Source: Actinomycetota bacterium
GTDB taxonomy: Bacteria; Actinomycetota; Actinomycetes; Nanopelagicales; Nanopelagicaceae
Direction of reading: 5' to 3'
Length of the DNA stretch: 13,064 nt
Assembly (NCBI GenBank): GCA_947452525.1
Contig: CANGCW010000016.1
Coordinates: 1-13,064 of the forward strand
Of this stretch, positions 1 through 6,929 are shown piece by piece; positions within the stretch are counted from its first letter, which is position 1; the number at the start of each line of letters is the position of its first letter. The notes under the pieces are model-generated. The model was not told the origin of the DNA, searched no databases, and was given only the letters and a program-made list of their open reading frames with translations. The translations under genes were made by a program, and so were the position numbers.

Positions 1-1
1 C

Positions 2-226
2 ACACCATTCTTTAACAACTATCGTCCACAGTTCTACTTCCGTACAACTGACGTGACCGGCGTTGTAACACTCCCTTCAGGTACCGAGATGGTTATGCCT
101 GGCGATAACACCGAAATGGCTGTCGTCTTGATCCAACCAATCGCGATGGAAGAGGGTCTCCGTTTCGCTATCCGTGAGGGCGGTCGTACCGTCGGCGCAG
201 GTCGCGTAACAAAGATCAAGAAGTAA
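2..226 (+). CDS. tuf: Elongation factor Tu, C-terminal 74 residues (5' end outside window)
   Basis: EF-Tu is the GTPase that carries aminoacyl-tRNA to the ribosomal A site in the cytoplasm. Only the C-terminal beta-barrel (domain 3) is present. The reading frame from base 2 starts TPFFNNYRPQFYFRTTDVTG, a hallmark of EF-Tu domain 3, and ends with the family-typical EGGRTVGAGRVTKIKK. The GTPase domain lies upstream of the window. The gene closes with two stop codons in tandem (TAA TAA, 224-229) and is followed by a strong hairpin, so it probably ends the str operon (rpsL-rpsG-fusA-tuf), which usually sits directly upstream of rpsJ in actinobacteria; those genes are not visible here. Confidence 0.97.
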   Translation, partial: TPFFNNYRPQFYFRTTDVTGVVTLPSGTEMVMPGDNTEMAVVLIQPIAMEEGLRFAIREGGRTVGAGRVTKIKK

Positions 227-254
227 TAAAGAAATAGCAAAGTCCTCCTGTTAA

Positions 255-286
255 AAGTGGAGGCGATCACCTGGTCGCCTCCACTT
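255..286 (+). terminator. Strong hairpin after tuf, probable terminator without a T-tract
   Basis: AAGTGGAGGCGA (255-266) and TCGCCTCCACTT (275-286) are perfect reverse complements of 12 bp. A T-G and a C-G pair can extend this inward to 14 bp, leaving the four-base loop ACCT (269-272). The hairpin begins 29 bases after the tuf stop. What follows is AAAGGGTGG rather than a run of T, so it is not a textbook intrinsic terminator. Hairpins lacking a U-tract are common behind actinobacterial genes. It may instead be a processing site or an attenuator in a tuf-rpsJ read-through transcript. Confidence 0.65.
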
Positions 287-322
287 AAAGGGTGGCAAGC
301 AATACCGCAGGACGAAGAATTT

Positions 323-350
323 TTTACAGAAGTTTTCATCAAGCAGAATT
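323..350 (+). promoter_or_regulatory. Possible promoter for the S10 operon
   Basis: TTTACA (323-328) matches five of six bases of the -35 consensus TTGACA. AGAATT (345-350), 16 bp further on, is a poor -10 element. The site lies in the AT-rich stretch between the post-tuf hairpin and rpsJ, where a promoter for the ribosomal operon would be expected. The -10 assignment is weak; TATAAG (360-365) also resembles one but overlaps the ribosome binding site of rpsJ. Confidence 0.28.
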
Positions 351-374
351 AAAAGCAGATATAAGGAGAAGCAA

Positions 375-683
375 ATGGCGGGACAGAAGATCCGCATTCG
401 GCTCAAGGCCTACGATCACGAAGTGATCGACACATCGGCGAAGAAGATCGTCGAGACAGTCGAGCGCACAGGCGCGACCGTAGCTGGCCCAGTACCGCTA
501 CCAACAGAGAAGAACACCTTCTGTGTTATCCGCTCTCCTCATAAGTACAAGGACAGCCGCGAACACTTTGAGATGCGCACGCACAAGCGTCTAATCGACA
601 TCATCGATCCAACACCTAAGACTGTTGACTCCTTGATGCGTCTTGACCTTCCTGCCGGCGTTGACATTGAGATCAAGCTCTAA
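375..683 (+). CDS. rpsJ: 30S ribosomal protein S10 (NusE)
   Basis: S10 belongs to the head of the 30S subunit and, as NusE, also joins the NusB antitermination complex on rRNA transcripts. The 102-residue product is full length. It starts MAGQKIRIRLKAYDHEVID and contains the S10 signature VETVERTGATVAGPVPLPT at about residues 27-45 and the RSPHKYKDSREHFEMRTHKR segment in the middle. The start is supported by a good Shine-Dalgarno, AAGGAGA (363-369), five bases before the ATG. It is the first gene of the ribosomal cluster, 148 bp after tuf and 12 bp before rplC. Confidence 0.98.
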   Translation: MAGQKIRIRLKAYDHEVIDTSAKKIVETVERTGATVAGPVPLPTEKNTFCVIRSPHKYKDSREHFEMRTHKRLIDIIDPTPKTVDSLMRLDLPAGVDIEIKL

Positions 684-695
684 GGACGGACGAAG

Positions 696-1388
696 ATGAC
701 AACTATCCAATCAGAGGGCGCAGCTATCAAGGGAATCCTTGGAACAAAGCTAGGCATGACCCAGGTATTTGACGCAAACAACAAGATTGTTCCAGTAACT
801 GTTATCCAGGCTGGTCCATGCGTTATCACAGCGATCCGCACAGTTGAGCAAGATGGCTACTCAGCTATCCAATTCGCTTTCGGTGCAGTTGATCCACGCA
901 AAGTTACTAAGCCTGTCGCTGGACAGTTCGCGAAGGCTGGCGTAACACCACGTAATGAGGTTGCTGAACTCCGCATCTCAGATACATCTTCATATTCAGT
1001 CGGCCAAGAGATCACCGCAGAGGTATTTGCTGCTGGTGAGTTGGTTGATGCAACCGGAACATCACGCGGTAAGGGAACCGCCGGTGTTATGAAGCGTCAC
1101 GGCTTCGGCGGTATCGGAGCTTCTCACGGTGTAGATCGTAAGCACCGTATGTCAGGTTCTATCGGTAACCGTACAACACCAGGTCGCGTCTTCAAGGGTA
1201 AGCGCATGATGGGACGTATGGGTAACGAGCAGGTCACAACCCAGAACCTCAAGGTTCACGCTATTGATGCAGAGAAGGGCCTCATCCTTATCAAGGGTGC
1301 AGTTCCTGGTGCAGCAAAGTCAACAATTTTCATCCGCTCTGCAGCAAAGCACGCGGTTTCTACGCACGTATCAAAGGCAGGTGCATAA
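696..1388 (+). CDS. rplC: 50S ribosomal protein L3
   Basis: L3 is an early-assembling 23S rRNA binding protein whose long loop reaches toward the peptidyl transferase centre. The 230-residue product shows the N-terminal GILGTKLGMTQVFD motif at about 13-26 and the loop SIGNRTTPGRVFKGKRMMGR at about 155-174. About ten residues (MTTIQSEGAA) precede the usual family start near IKGILG. No other ATG or GTG lies closer to that point, and AAGGA (682-686) is suitably placed for the first ATG, so I accept the extension. The gene is 12 bp after rpsJ and 3 bp before rplD. Confidence 0.98.
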   Translation: MTTIQSEGAAIKGILGTKLGMTQVFDANNKIVPVTVIQAGPCVITAIRTVEQDGYSAIQFAFGAVDPRKVTKPVAGQFAKAGVTPRNEVAELRISDTSSYSVGQEITAEVFAAGELVDATGTSRGKGTAGVMKRHGFGGIGASHGVDRKHRMSGSIGNRTTPGRVFKGKRMMGRMGNEQVTTQNLKVHAIDAEKGLILIKGAVPGAAKSTIFIRSAAKHAVSTHVSKAGA

Positions 1389-1391
1389 CTC

Positions 1392-2063
1392 ATGGCGCTA
1401 ACAGTCGACATTAAGAGTGCAGAAGGCAAGAAGGTTGGATCAATCGATCTTCCTTCTGAGATCTTCGATGCTCAAACTAATGTCCCACTCATCCACCAGG
1501 TAGTTGTTGCACAACTTGCAGCTGCTCGTGCTGGTACTGCGAAGGCTAAGACCCGCGCAGAGGTTAGTGGTACAGGTAAGAAGCCTCACGCACAGAAGGG
1601 AACAGGTCGTGCTCGTCAGGGTTCCGTCCGTGCTCCGCTTCAGCGTCACGGTGGTGTCTCGCACGGTCCAGTACCTCGTAAGTATGACCAGCGCACACCT
1701 AAGAAAATGATTGCAGCTGCACTCCGCGGATGCTTGAGTGATCGTCAGCGTGAAGATCGTATTCACGTCATCGATAGCATCACCTCAACACCAACAACAC
1801 AGGGTGCGATTACAGCTGTTCGTCAGTTCTCTGACCGTAAGAACCTTCTCGTTGTTCTCGCTCGCTCTGAGGATGTTGCATGGCGTTCACTTCGTAACGC
1901 TGAGCACACTCACCTCATCGTTAATGATCAACTTAACGCGTATGACATCCTCAAGTCAGATGACATTGTCTTCTCAGAGGCTGCTATCCGTGAATTCATC
2001 GCAGGTCCAGCAAAGGTTGCATCTGCTATCGCCCGCGAAAGTGAAGTAGAGGTGTCTGCATGA
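1392..2063 (+). CDS. rplD: 50S ribosomal protein L4
   Basis: L4 binds 23S rRNA and lines the nascent-peptide tunnel with an extended loop. In E. coli it also represses the S10 operon; nothing here shows whether that holds in this organism. The 223-residue product carries the basic loop at about residues 50-100, including GTGKKPHAQKGTGRARQGS and HGGVSHGPVPRKYDQRTPKK. The Shine-Dalgarno is weak (GCAGG ending at 1381), which suggests coupling to rplC translation 3 bp upstream. The stop overlaps the rplW start as ATGA (2060-2063). Confidence 0.98.
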   Translation: MALTVDIKSAEGKKVGSIDLPSEIFDAQTNVPLIHQVVVAQLAAARAGTAKAKTRAEVSGTGKKPHAQKGTGRARQGSVRAPLQRHGGVSHGPVPRKYDQRTPKKMIAAALRGCLSDRQREDRIHVIDSITSTPTTQGAITAVRQFSDRKNLLVVLARSEDVAWRSLRNAEHTHLIVNDQLNAYDILKSDDIVFSEAAIREFIAGPAKVASAIARESEVEVSA

Positions 2064-2353
2064 AAGACCATCGCGATGTCCTTCTAGCCCCTGTTGTATC
2101 TGAGAAGTCCTACGGCCTTCTCGATCAGAACAAGTACACATTTATCGTTGCTCCAGACGCTAACAAGACTGAGATCAAGATTGCAGTCGAGAAGGTATTC
2201 GGAGTCAAGGTTCTCAGCGTGAACACCATGAACCGCGAGGGCAAGCGCAAGCGTGCCAAGGTTGGTTTTGGAAAGCGCAACGACACAAAGCGCGCAATCG
2301 TTCATGTCGCAGCCGGTGACCGCATCGATCTTTTCGGAGGTCCTGTCTCCTAA
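2060..2353 (+). CDS. rplW: 50S ribosomal protein L23
   Basis: L23 sits at the exit of the ribosome tunnel and docks trigger factor, signal recognition particle and the translocon. The 97-residue protein is the usual bacterial length. It starts MKDHRDVLLAPVVSEKSYGL, typical of the family, and contains KYTFIVAPDANKTEIKIAVE and VFGVKVLSVNTMN. AGAGG (2048-2052) inside rplD serves as Shine-Dalgarno, and the start overlaps the rplD stop by 4 bp, a classic coupling arrangement. The 37-bp gap to rplB is one of the longer ones in the S10 part. Confidence 0.98.
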   Translation: MKDHRDVLLAPVVSEKSYGLLDQNKYTFIVAPDANKTEIKIAVEKVFGVKVLSVNTMNREGKRKRAKVGFGKRNDTKRAIVHVAAGDRIDLFGGPVS

Positions 2354-2390
2354 GGGAGCAGGGTCTAGAAGAAGCAGAGGAATATAAAAA

Positions 2391-3224
2391 ATGGCGCTAC
2401 GTAAACTCAAGCCAACGACACCAGGACAACGCGGTGCAAGCGTTCCTGATTTCGCTGAGATCACACGTACAACTCCTGAGAAGTCATTGGTCCGTCCAAT
2501 TCACTCAAAGGGTGGTCGTAACTCAACCGGTCGCATCACAGTTCGTCACCAAGGTGGCGGTCACAAGCGTGCTTACCGTCTCATCGACTTTACTCGTAAC
2601 GATAAGGATGGCATTCCAGCAAAGGTTGCCCATATCGAATACGATCCAAACCGCACCTCACGTATCGCACTTCTCCATTACGCAGATGGCGAGAAGCGTT
2701 ACATCATTGCTCCTAACAAGTTGCAGCAGGGTGACAAGATTGAGAATGGTCCAACAGCGGATATCAAGCCAGGCAATAACTTGCCACTTCGCAATATCCC
2801 AGTAGGTACCGTTATCCACGCAATCGAACTACGCCCAGGTGGAGGAGCAAAGATCGCTCGCTCAGCTGGTGCATCAGTACAGCTCGTCGCTAAGGAAGGT
2901 CCATACGCACAACTCCGTATGCCTTCTGGCGAAATCCGTAACGTCGATGTCCGTTGCCGCGCAACTGTTGGTGAAGTTGGAAACGCTGAGCAGTCAAACA
3001 TCAACTACGGAAAAGCTGGACGTATGCGTTGGAAGGGCAAGCGCCCAACCGTTCGTGGTGTTGTTATGAACCCTGTTGATCACCCACATGGTGGTGGTGA
3101 AGGTAGAACTTCTGGTGGTCGTCACCCAGTTTCACCTTGGGGTAAGCCTGAAGGCCGTACTCGTAAGAAGAAGGCTTCAGATGCAATGATCGTCCGCCGT
3201 CGCAAGTCCAATAAGAAGAGATAA
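2391..3224 (+). CDS. rplB: 50S ribosomal protein L2
   Basis: L2 is a core 23S rRNA binding protein needed for subunit joining and peptidyl transferase activity. The 277-residue product has the N-terminal OB-fold region (GGRNSTGRITVRHQGGGHKR at about 41-60), the SH3-like domain with GEVGNAEQ at about 194-201, and the C-terminal NPVDHPHGGGEGR at about 227-239 with the invariant histidines 231 and 233 next to the peptidyl transferase centre. AGAGGAA (2376-2382) is a good Shine-Dalgarno eight bases before the ATG. The C-terminus is strongly basic, as is normal. Confidence 0.99.
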   Translation: MALRKLKPTTPGQRGASVPDFAEITRTTPEKSLVRPIHSKGGRNSTGRITVRHQGGGHKRAYRLIDFTRNDKDGIPAKVAHIEYDPNRTSRIALLHYADGEKRYIIAPNKLQQGDKIENGPTADIKPGNNLPLRNIPVGTVIHAIELRPGGGAKIARSAGASVQLVAKEGPYAQLRMPSGEIRNVDVRCRATVGEVGNAEQSNINYGKAGRMRWKGKRPTVRGVVMNPVDHPHGGGEGRTSGGRHPVSPWGKPEGRTRKKKASDAMIVRRRKSNKKR

Positions 3225-3238
3225 GGGGCCCACTTCAG

Positions 3239-3523
3239 ATGCCACGTAGTTTAAAGAAGGGTCCATTTGTGGACGGCCATCTCCTCAAAAAGGTAGATGC
3301 TCAAAATGAGAAGAACACCAAGAATGTTATTAAGACTTGGTCACGTCGCTCCATGATCATCCCATCAATGATTGGTCACACAATCGCTGTGCACGATGGT
3401 CGTAAGCACGTTCCAGTATTCGTTACAGAAGCAATGATTGGCCACAAGCTCGGTGAGTTTGCGCCAACTCGTACCTTCAAAGGTCACGTCAAGGGTGACG
3501 ATCGGAGAGCTAACCGTGGCTAA
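3239..3523 (+). CDS. rpsS: 30S ribosomal protein S19
   Basis: S19 forms part of the 30S head with S13 and contacts 16S rRNA near the A-site tRNA. The 94-residue product starts MPRSLKKGPFVDGHLLKKVD and contains TWSRRSMIIPSMIGHTIAVH and GHKLGEFAPTRTFKGHVKGD, all diagnostic of the family. The start is 14 bp after rplB, and AAGGGG (3223-3228) is the likely Shine-Dalgarno. The last 8 bases overlap the start of rplV. Confidence 0.99.
   Translation: MPRSLKKGPFVDGHLLKKVDAQNEKNTKNVIKTWSRRSMIIPSMIGHTIAVHDGRKHVPVFVTEAMIGHKLGEFAPTRTFKGHVKGDDRRANRG
3504..3509 (+). promoter_or_regulatory. Ribosome binding site that fixes the rplV start
   Basis: GGAGAG lies inside the 3' end of rpsS, six bases before the GTG at 3516. 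It supports that GTG over the in-frame ATG at 3438, which has no comparable signal and would give L22 a long overlap with S19. Confidence 0.75.
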
Positions 3524-3965
3524 GAACGTACCTACAGCAGATCAGCTTGTTGCGAAGGCAGTACTTCGTAACATCCGTTGCACACCTCAGAAGGCTCGTC
3601 GTGTCGTCAACCTCATCCGTGGAGAGCGTGCCGATAACGCCCTCATCACGCTGAAGTTCGCACCACAGGAGATCGGTGCAGACCTCTTCACACTTTTGAA
3701 CTCTGCAGTTGCTAATGCAAAGCAGAAGAACCCAGCACTTCGCGATCCATCAGAACTTTGGGTTGTAGAAGCGACAGTGGATGAGGGCTTCACACTGAAG
3801 CGTTTCCGTCCACGTGCTCAGGGTCGTGGTTTCACAATCCGCAAGCGCACATCAAGCATCACATTGGTGCTCTCTGATGATCGTGGCTTCCGTTCAAACG
3901 GTCCACGTAAGGCGCCAGCAAATAAGAAGGCTGCAGTTGCAGCCGGTGAAGGGAAGGCCGAGTAA
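3516..3965 (+). CDS. rplV: 50S ribosomal protein L22 (GTG start)
   Basis: L22 contacts all domains of 23S rRNA and its beta-hairpin lines the exit tunnel, where it takes part in macrolide response and peptide gating. I place the start at GTG 3516, giving 149 residues beginning (M)AKNVPTADQLVAKAVLRN. The in-frame ATG at 3438 would add 26 residues encoded within rpsS that do not look like L22. The core has IRCTPQKARRVVNLIRGE, and the tunnel hairpin is RFRPRAQGRGFTIRKRTSS. About 16 residues precede the usual core, and a short Lys/Ala-rich tail (NKKAAVAAGEGKAE) follows it. The gene overlaps rpsS by 8 bp and abuts rpsC with no gap. Confidence 0.95.
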   Translation: MAKNVPTADQLVAKAVLRNIRCTPQKARRVVNLIRGERADNALITLKFAPQEIGADLFTLLNSAVANAKQKNPALRDPSELWVVEATVDEGFTLKRFRPRAQGRGFTIRKRTSSITLVLSDDRGFRSNGPRKAPANKKAAVAAGEGKAE

Positions 3966-4766
3966 ATGGGTCAAAAAGTCAATCCACACGGCTTCCGCCT
4001 TGGAATCACCACCGAGTTTAAGTCTCGCTGGTATGCCGAGAAGCTCTACAAAGATTATGTAAAAGAAGATATCGAGATTCGTCGCAAGATGAGCAAGGGC
4101 ATGGAGCGCGCAGGCGTTTCACGTATTGAAATCGAACGTACTCGCGAGCGCGTACGTATCGATCTCTACACAGCCCGTCCAGGCATCGTTATCGGTCGCC
4201 GCGGAACAGAAGCTGATCGCATCCGACAGGATCTTGAGAAGCTCACCGGCAAGCAGGTTCAGCTCAACATTCTCGAAGTGAAGAACCCAGAGATTGATGC
4301 TCAACTCGTTGCTCAAGGAATTGCAGAGCAGCTCGCTGCTCGCGTCTCTTTCCGTCGCGCAATGCGTAAGTCAATGCAGGCAGCTCTCAAGGCTGGTGCA
4401 GAAGGTATCCGCGTACAGGTTGGCGGACGTCTTGGCGGCGCAGAAATCGCACGTTCAGAGTTCTACCGTGAGGGTCGCGTACCTCTTCACACACTCCGCG
4501 CTGATATCGACTATGGCTTCTATGAGGCACATACAACATTCGGTCGCCTTGGTGTAAAGGTCTGGATCTACAAGGGTGAAGTTATCGAGTCCCGCGCAGA
4601 GCGTGCAGCAAATGCACTCGCAGCTGCACGTGCACCAAAGCCTTCACGTCCATCACGCCCACAGGGTGGTCGCTCACAGGGCAACCGCTCAGAAGCTTCA
4701 GCTCCAGCAGCAGTAGCTGCACCAGCTGCAACAGCACCTGCAACTACAGAGGGAGGCGAGAAGTAA
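3966..4766 (+). CDS. rpsC: 30S ribosomal protein S3
   Basis: S3 sits at the mRNA entry of the 30S subunit and helps unwind mRNA. The 266-residue product starts MGQKVNPHGFRLGITTEFKS. It has a type II KH domain with the GRRG loop at about 77-80, and the C-terminal domain with GGRLGGAEIARSEFYREGR at about 153-171. From about residue 211 a low-complexity tail rich in Ala, Pro, Ser and Arg runs to the end, including two SRP repeats and GGRSQGNRSEAS. Such tails are usual in actinobacterial S3 and explain the length over about 230 residues in E. coli. The ATG follows the rplV stop directly. Confidence 0.98.
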   Translation: MGQKVNPHGFRLGITTEFKSRWYAEKLYKDYVKEDIEIRRKMSKGMERAGVSRIEIERTRERVRIDLYTARPGIVIGRRGTEADRIRQDLEKLTGKQVQLNILEVKNPEIDAQLVAQGIAEQLAARVSFRRAMRKSMQAALKAGAEGIRVQVGGRLGGAEIARSEFYREGRVPLHTLRADIDYGFYEAHTTFGRLGVKVWIYKGEVIESRAERAANALAAARAPKPSRPSRPQGGRSQGNRSEASAPAAVAAPAATAPATTEGGEK

Positions 4767-5180
4767 ATGTTGATTCCTCGTCGTGTTAAGCACCGTAAGC
4801 AGCACCACCCAAAGCGCGCAGGCGCTTCCAAGGGCGGAACAGTTGTTGCATTCGGTGACTTCGGAATTCAAGCTCTCGAGCCTGCATATGTGACTAACCG
4901 TCAGATTGAAGCTGCTCGTATTGCTATGACCCGTCACATCAAGCGTGGTGGAAAGGTCTGGATCAATATCTACCCAGATCGTCCTCTCACAAAGAAGCCT
5001 GCTGAAACTCGTATGGGTTCCGGTAAGGGTTCTCCTGAGTGGTGGATTGCAAACGTCAAGCCAGGTCGCGTGATGTTTGAAATCTCTGGTGTTGCAGAAG
5101 ATATCGCTACAGAGGCAATGACCCGTGCTATGCACAAGTTGCCAATGAAGTGCCGCGTAGTAAAGCGTGAGGAGTTCTAA
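4767..5180 (+). CDS. rplP: 50S ribosomal protein L16
   Basis: L16 binds 23S rRNA near the A-site tRNA elbow and is needed for late 50S maturation. The 137-residue product starts MLIPRRVKHRKQHHPKRAG and carries FGDFGIQALEPAYVTNRQIE, RMGSGKGSPEWWIANVKPGR and the C-terminal LPMKCRVVKREEF, all typical. GGAGG (4752-4756) at the end of rpsC is a strong Shine-Dalgarno. The ATG follows the rpsC stop directly, and the TAA stop shares one base with the rpmC start. Confidence 0.99.
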   Translation: MLIPRRVKHRKQHHPKRAGASKGGTVVAFGDFGIQALEPAYVTNRQIEAARIAMTRHIKRGGKVWINIYPDRPLTKKPAETRMGSGKGSPEWWIANVKPGRVMFEISGVAEDIATEAMTRAMHKLPMKCRVVKREEF

Positions 5181-5398
5181 TGGCGAATATTGTTTCAGCA
5201 GAGACGTTACGCGCTCTCTCAACAGATGAGCTTGCAGTCAAGCTTCGCGAAGCAAAGGAAGAGCTCTTCAACCTTCGCTTCCAGGCAGCAACTGGCCAGC
5301 TTGAGAGCCATGGTCGCCTAACAGCGGTCCGCAAAGAGATTGCACGCATCTACACAATTTTGCGTGAACGTGAGCTAGGAATTGGAGGCGCAGCATGA
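5180..5398 (+). CDS. rpmC: 50S ribosomal protein L29
   Basis: L29 is a small helical protein beside L23 at the tunnel exit. The 72-residue product has the typical pattern: LRALSTDELAVKLREAKEEL followed by FNLRFQAATGQLESHGRL and a basic second helix, VRKEIARIYTILRERE. GAGGAG (5169-5174) inside rplP provides the Shine-Dalgarno. Its start overlaps the rplP stop by 1 bp (TAATG), and its stop overlaps rpsQ by 4 bp (ATGA), so all three are probably coupled. Confidence 0.98.
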   Translation: MANIVSAETLRALSTDELAVKLREAKEELFNLRFQAATGQLESHGRLTAVRKEIARIYTILRERELGIGGAA

Positions 5399-5658
5399 CC
5401 GAGACAACTCGCGGATTCCGCAAGACTCGTGAAGGTGTTGTAACCAGCGACAAGATGGATAAGACCGTAACTGTTCTTATCGAAGATCGCGTGAAGCACG
5501 GCCTTTACAGCAAGGTTATTGCGCGCTCACATAAGTTGAAGGCTCACGATGAGAATAACGAAGCCGGTATCGGCGATCGCGTTCTCTTGATGGAGACTCG
5601 TCCGCTCTCCGCGACAAAGCGTTGGCGCGTAGTGCAGATTATCGAGAAGGCAAAGTAG
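5395..5658 (+). CDS. rpsQ: 30S ribosomal protein S17
   Basis: S17 is a primary 16S rRNA binding protein with an OB fold. The 87-residue product has an N-terminal MTETTRGFRKTREG followed by the conserved VVTSDKMDKTVTVLIEDRVK and YSKVIARSHKLKAHDENNEA, and ends RPLSATKRWRVVQIIEKAK. GGAGG near the end of rpmC (about 5384-5388) is the Shine-Dalgarno. It is the last gene of the classical S10 operon; only 11 bp separate it from rplN and no terminator is seen, so S10 and spc segments are probably co-transcribed. Confidence 0.98.
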   Translation: MTETTRGFRKTREGVVTSDKMDKTVTVLIEDRVKHGLYSKVIARSHKLKAHDENNEAGIGDRVLLMETRPLSATKRWRVVQIIEKAK

Positions 5659-5669
5659 GGGGCTAAAGA

Positions 5670-6038
5670 ATGATTCAACAGGAATCGCGACTTCGCGTCG
5701 CAGATAACACTGGTGCAAAGGAACTCCTTTGTATCCGTGTACTTGGTGGTTCATCACGCCGCTATGCCGGTATCGGTGACATCATCGTTTGTACCGTCAA
5801 GGATGCAATCCCTGGCGGAACGGTTAAGAAGGGTGAGGTCGTTAAGGCTGTCATCGTCCGTACCGTCAAGGAGAACCGTCGCCCTGATGGTTCATACATT
5901 AAGTTTGATGAGAACGCAGCAGTTATCTTGAAGGCTGATGGCGAACCTCGTGGAACACGTATCTTCGGACCAGTTGCTCGCGAACTCCGCGACAAGAAGT
6001 TCATGAAGATCATTTCATTAGCGCCGGAGGTGCTCTAA
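5670..6038 (+). CDS. rplN: 50S ribosomal protein L14
   Basis: L14 lies at the subunit interface, forms an inter-subunit bridge with 16S rRNA and binds the silencing factor RsfS. The 122-residue length is standard. The protein starts MIQQESRLRVADNTGAKELL and contains RYAGIGDIIVCTVKDAIPGG (31-50) and the signature VVKAVIVRTVKENRRPDGSY (57-76), ending EVL. The Shine-Dalgarno is a modest G-run (TAGGGGG) overlapping the rpsQ stop. It opens the classical spc segment; rplX follows after 2 bp. Confidence 0.99.
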   Translation: MIQQESRLRVADNTGAKELLCIRVLGGSSRRYAGIGDIIVCTVKDAIPGGTVKKGEVVKAVIVRTVKENRRPDGSYIKFDENAAVILKADGEPRGTRIFGPVARELRDKKFMKIISLAPEVL

Positions 6039-6040
6039 TA

Positions 6041-6358
6041 ATGGCGAATATTAAGAAGGGCGATACCGTTTTGGTTATCGCTGGAAAAGATAAGGGCCTC
6101 ACAGGCACTGTTCTTAACGTCAACAAGGATAACGATCGCGTTACTGTTGAAGGCGTCAATCGTGTCACTAAGCACACGAAGGAAGACACCACAGAGCGCG
6201 GCGTCAAAGTCGGCGGCATCATCACAATGGAATCTCCAATCCATCTCTCCAACGTCATGTTGGTAGATAGCGATGGCAAGGCAACTCGTTTAGGTTCACG
6301 CGTTGATGATGAGGGCAAGAATGTCCGCATCTCACGCCGCACCGGGAAGGACATCTAA
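6041..6358 (+). CDS. rplX: 50S ribosomal protein L24
   Basis: L24 initiates 50S assembly by binding the 5' part of 23S rRNA. The 105-residue product opens with the KOW motif, KKGDTVLVIAGKDKGLTGTV at about 5-24, followed by NRVTKHTK and GGIITMESPIHLSNVML typical of the family. GGAGG (6026-6030) near the end of rplN is a strong Shine-Dalgarno at a spacing of ten bases. The stop overlaps the rplE start by 1 bp (TAATG). Confidence 0.98.
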   Translation: MANIKKGDTVLVIAGKDKGLTGTVLNVNKDNDRVTVEGVNRVTKHTKEDTTERGVKVGGIITMESPIHLSNVMLVDSDGKATRLGSRVDDEGKNVRISRRTGKDI

Positions 6359-6915
6359 TGTCAACAGTGACAGCTCCTCGTCTAAAGACGCGTTACCGTG
6401 CTGAGATCAAGCCAGCTCTCAAGGCTAAGTTTGGTTATAAGAATGTCATGCAGATTCCTACCTTGACCAAGGTCATCGTAAACATGGGTGTCGGTGAAGC
6501 AGCTCGTGACTCAAAGTTGATCGAAGGCGCAATCCGCGACCTCACCATCATCACAGGTCAGAAGCCACAAGTAACTCGCTCACGTAAGTCAATCGCGCAA
6601 TTCAAGTTGCGTGAGGGCATGCCAATTGGAGCACACGTCACACTTCGCAATGATCGTATGTGGGAGTTCGCAGATCGCCTACTCTCCATCTCATTGCCTC
6701 GTATCCGTGACTTCCGTGGACTCTCACCAAAGCAATTTGATGGAAACGGTAACTACACCTTCGGTCTTACCGAGCAGGTTGTATTCCCAGAGATCGAGCA
6801 GGACAAGGTTGACCGTACCCGTGGTATGGATATCACCTTCGTCACCACCGCCAAGACAGATGAAGAAGGTCGCGAGCTCTTGAAGCAACTCGGCTTTCCA
6901 TTCCGTGAGAACTAA
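6358..6915 (+). CDS. rplE: 50S ribosomal protein L5
   Basis: L5 binds 5S rRNA in the central protuberance and contacts the P-site tRNA. The 185-residue product has the N-terminal signature IPTLTKVIVNMGVGEA at about 33-48, the GQKPQVTRSRKSIAQFKLRE segment, and FDGNGNYTFGLTEQVVFPEI toward the C-terminus. GGAAGGA at the end of rplX is the likely Shine-Dalgarno. The start overlaps rplX by 1 bp; the 14 bp to rpsN hold a small hairpin around the rpsN ribosome binding site. Confidence 0.99.
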   Translation: MSTVTAPRLKTRYRAEIKPALKAKFGYKNVMQIPTLTKVIVNMGVGEAARDSKLIEGAIRDLTIITGQKPQVTRSRKSIAQFKLREGMPIGAHVTLRNDRMWEFADRLLSISLPRIRDFRGLSPKQFDGNGNYTFGLTEQVVFPEIEQDKVDRTRGMDITFVTTAKTDEEGRELLKQLGFPFREN

Positions 6916-6927
6916 GAGAGGCTCTTA
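6913..6927 (+). promoter_or_regulatory. Small hairpin enclosing the rpsN ribosome binding site
   Basis: TAAGAG (6913-6918) and CTCTTA (6922-6927) are perfect reverse complements with the three-base loop AGG. The likely Shine-Dalgarno GAGAGG (6916-6921) lies partly in the stem and partly in the loop, three bases before the rpsN ATG when the hairpin forms. The stem also covers the rplE stop codon (TAA, 6913-6915), so ribosomes ending rplE would melt it. The stem is short and A/T rich, so its effect could be slight. Confidence 0.35.
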
Positions 6928-6929
6928 AC

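Noticed and set aside
34..342. Open frame on the - strand across the tuf end and the tuf-rpsJ gap
   Set aside because: It is antisense to tuf and to the terminator hairpin, has low-complexity composition and no family resemblance. It is a shadow of the strongly biased tuf codons.
4698..5222. 174-residue open frame on the - strand opposite rpsC and rplP
   Set aside because: The sequence is rich in Leu, Ser and Cys with long CSCRCCCSW-like stretches, the mirror of the Ala/Pro-rich S3 tail. It is not a plausible protein.
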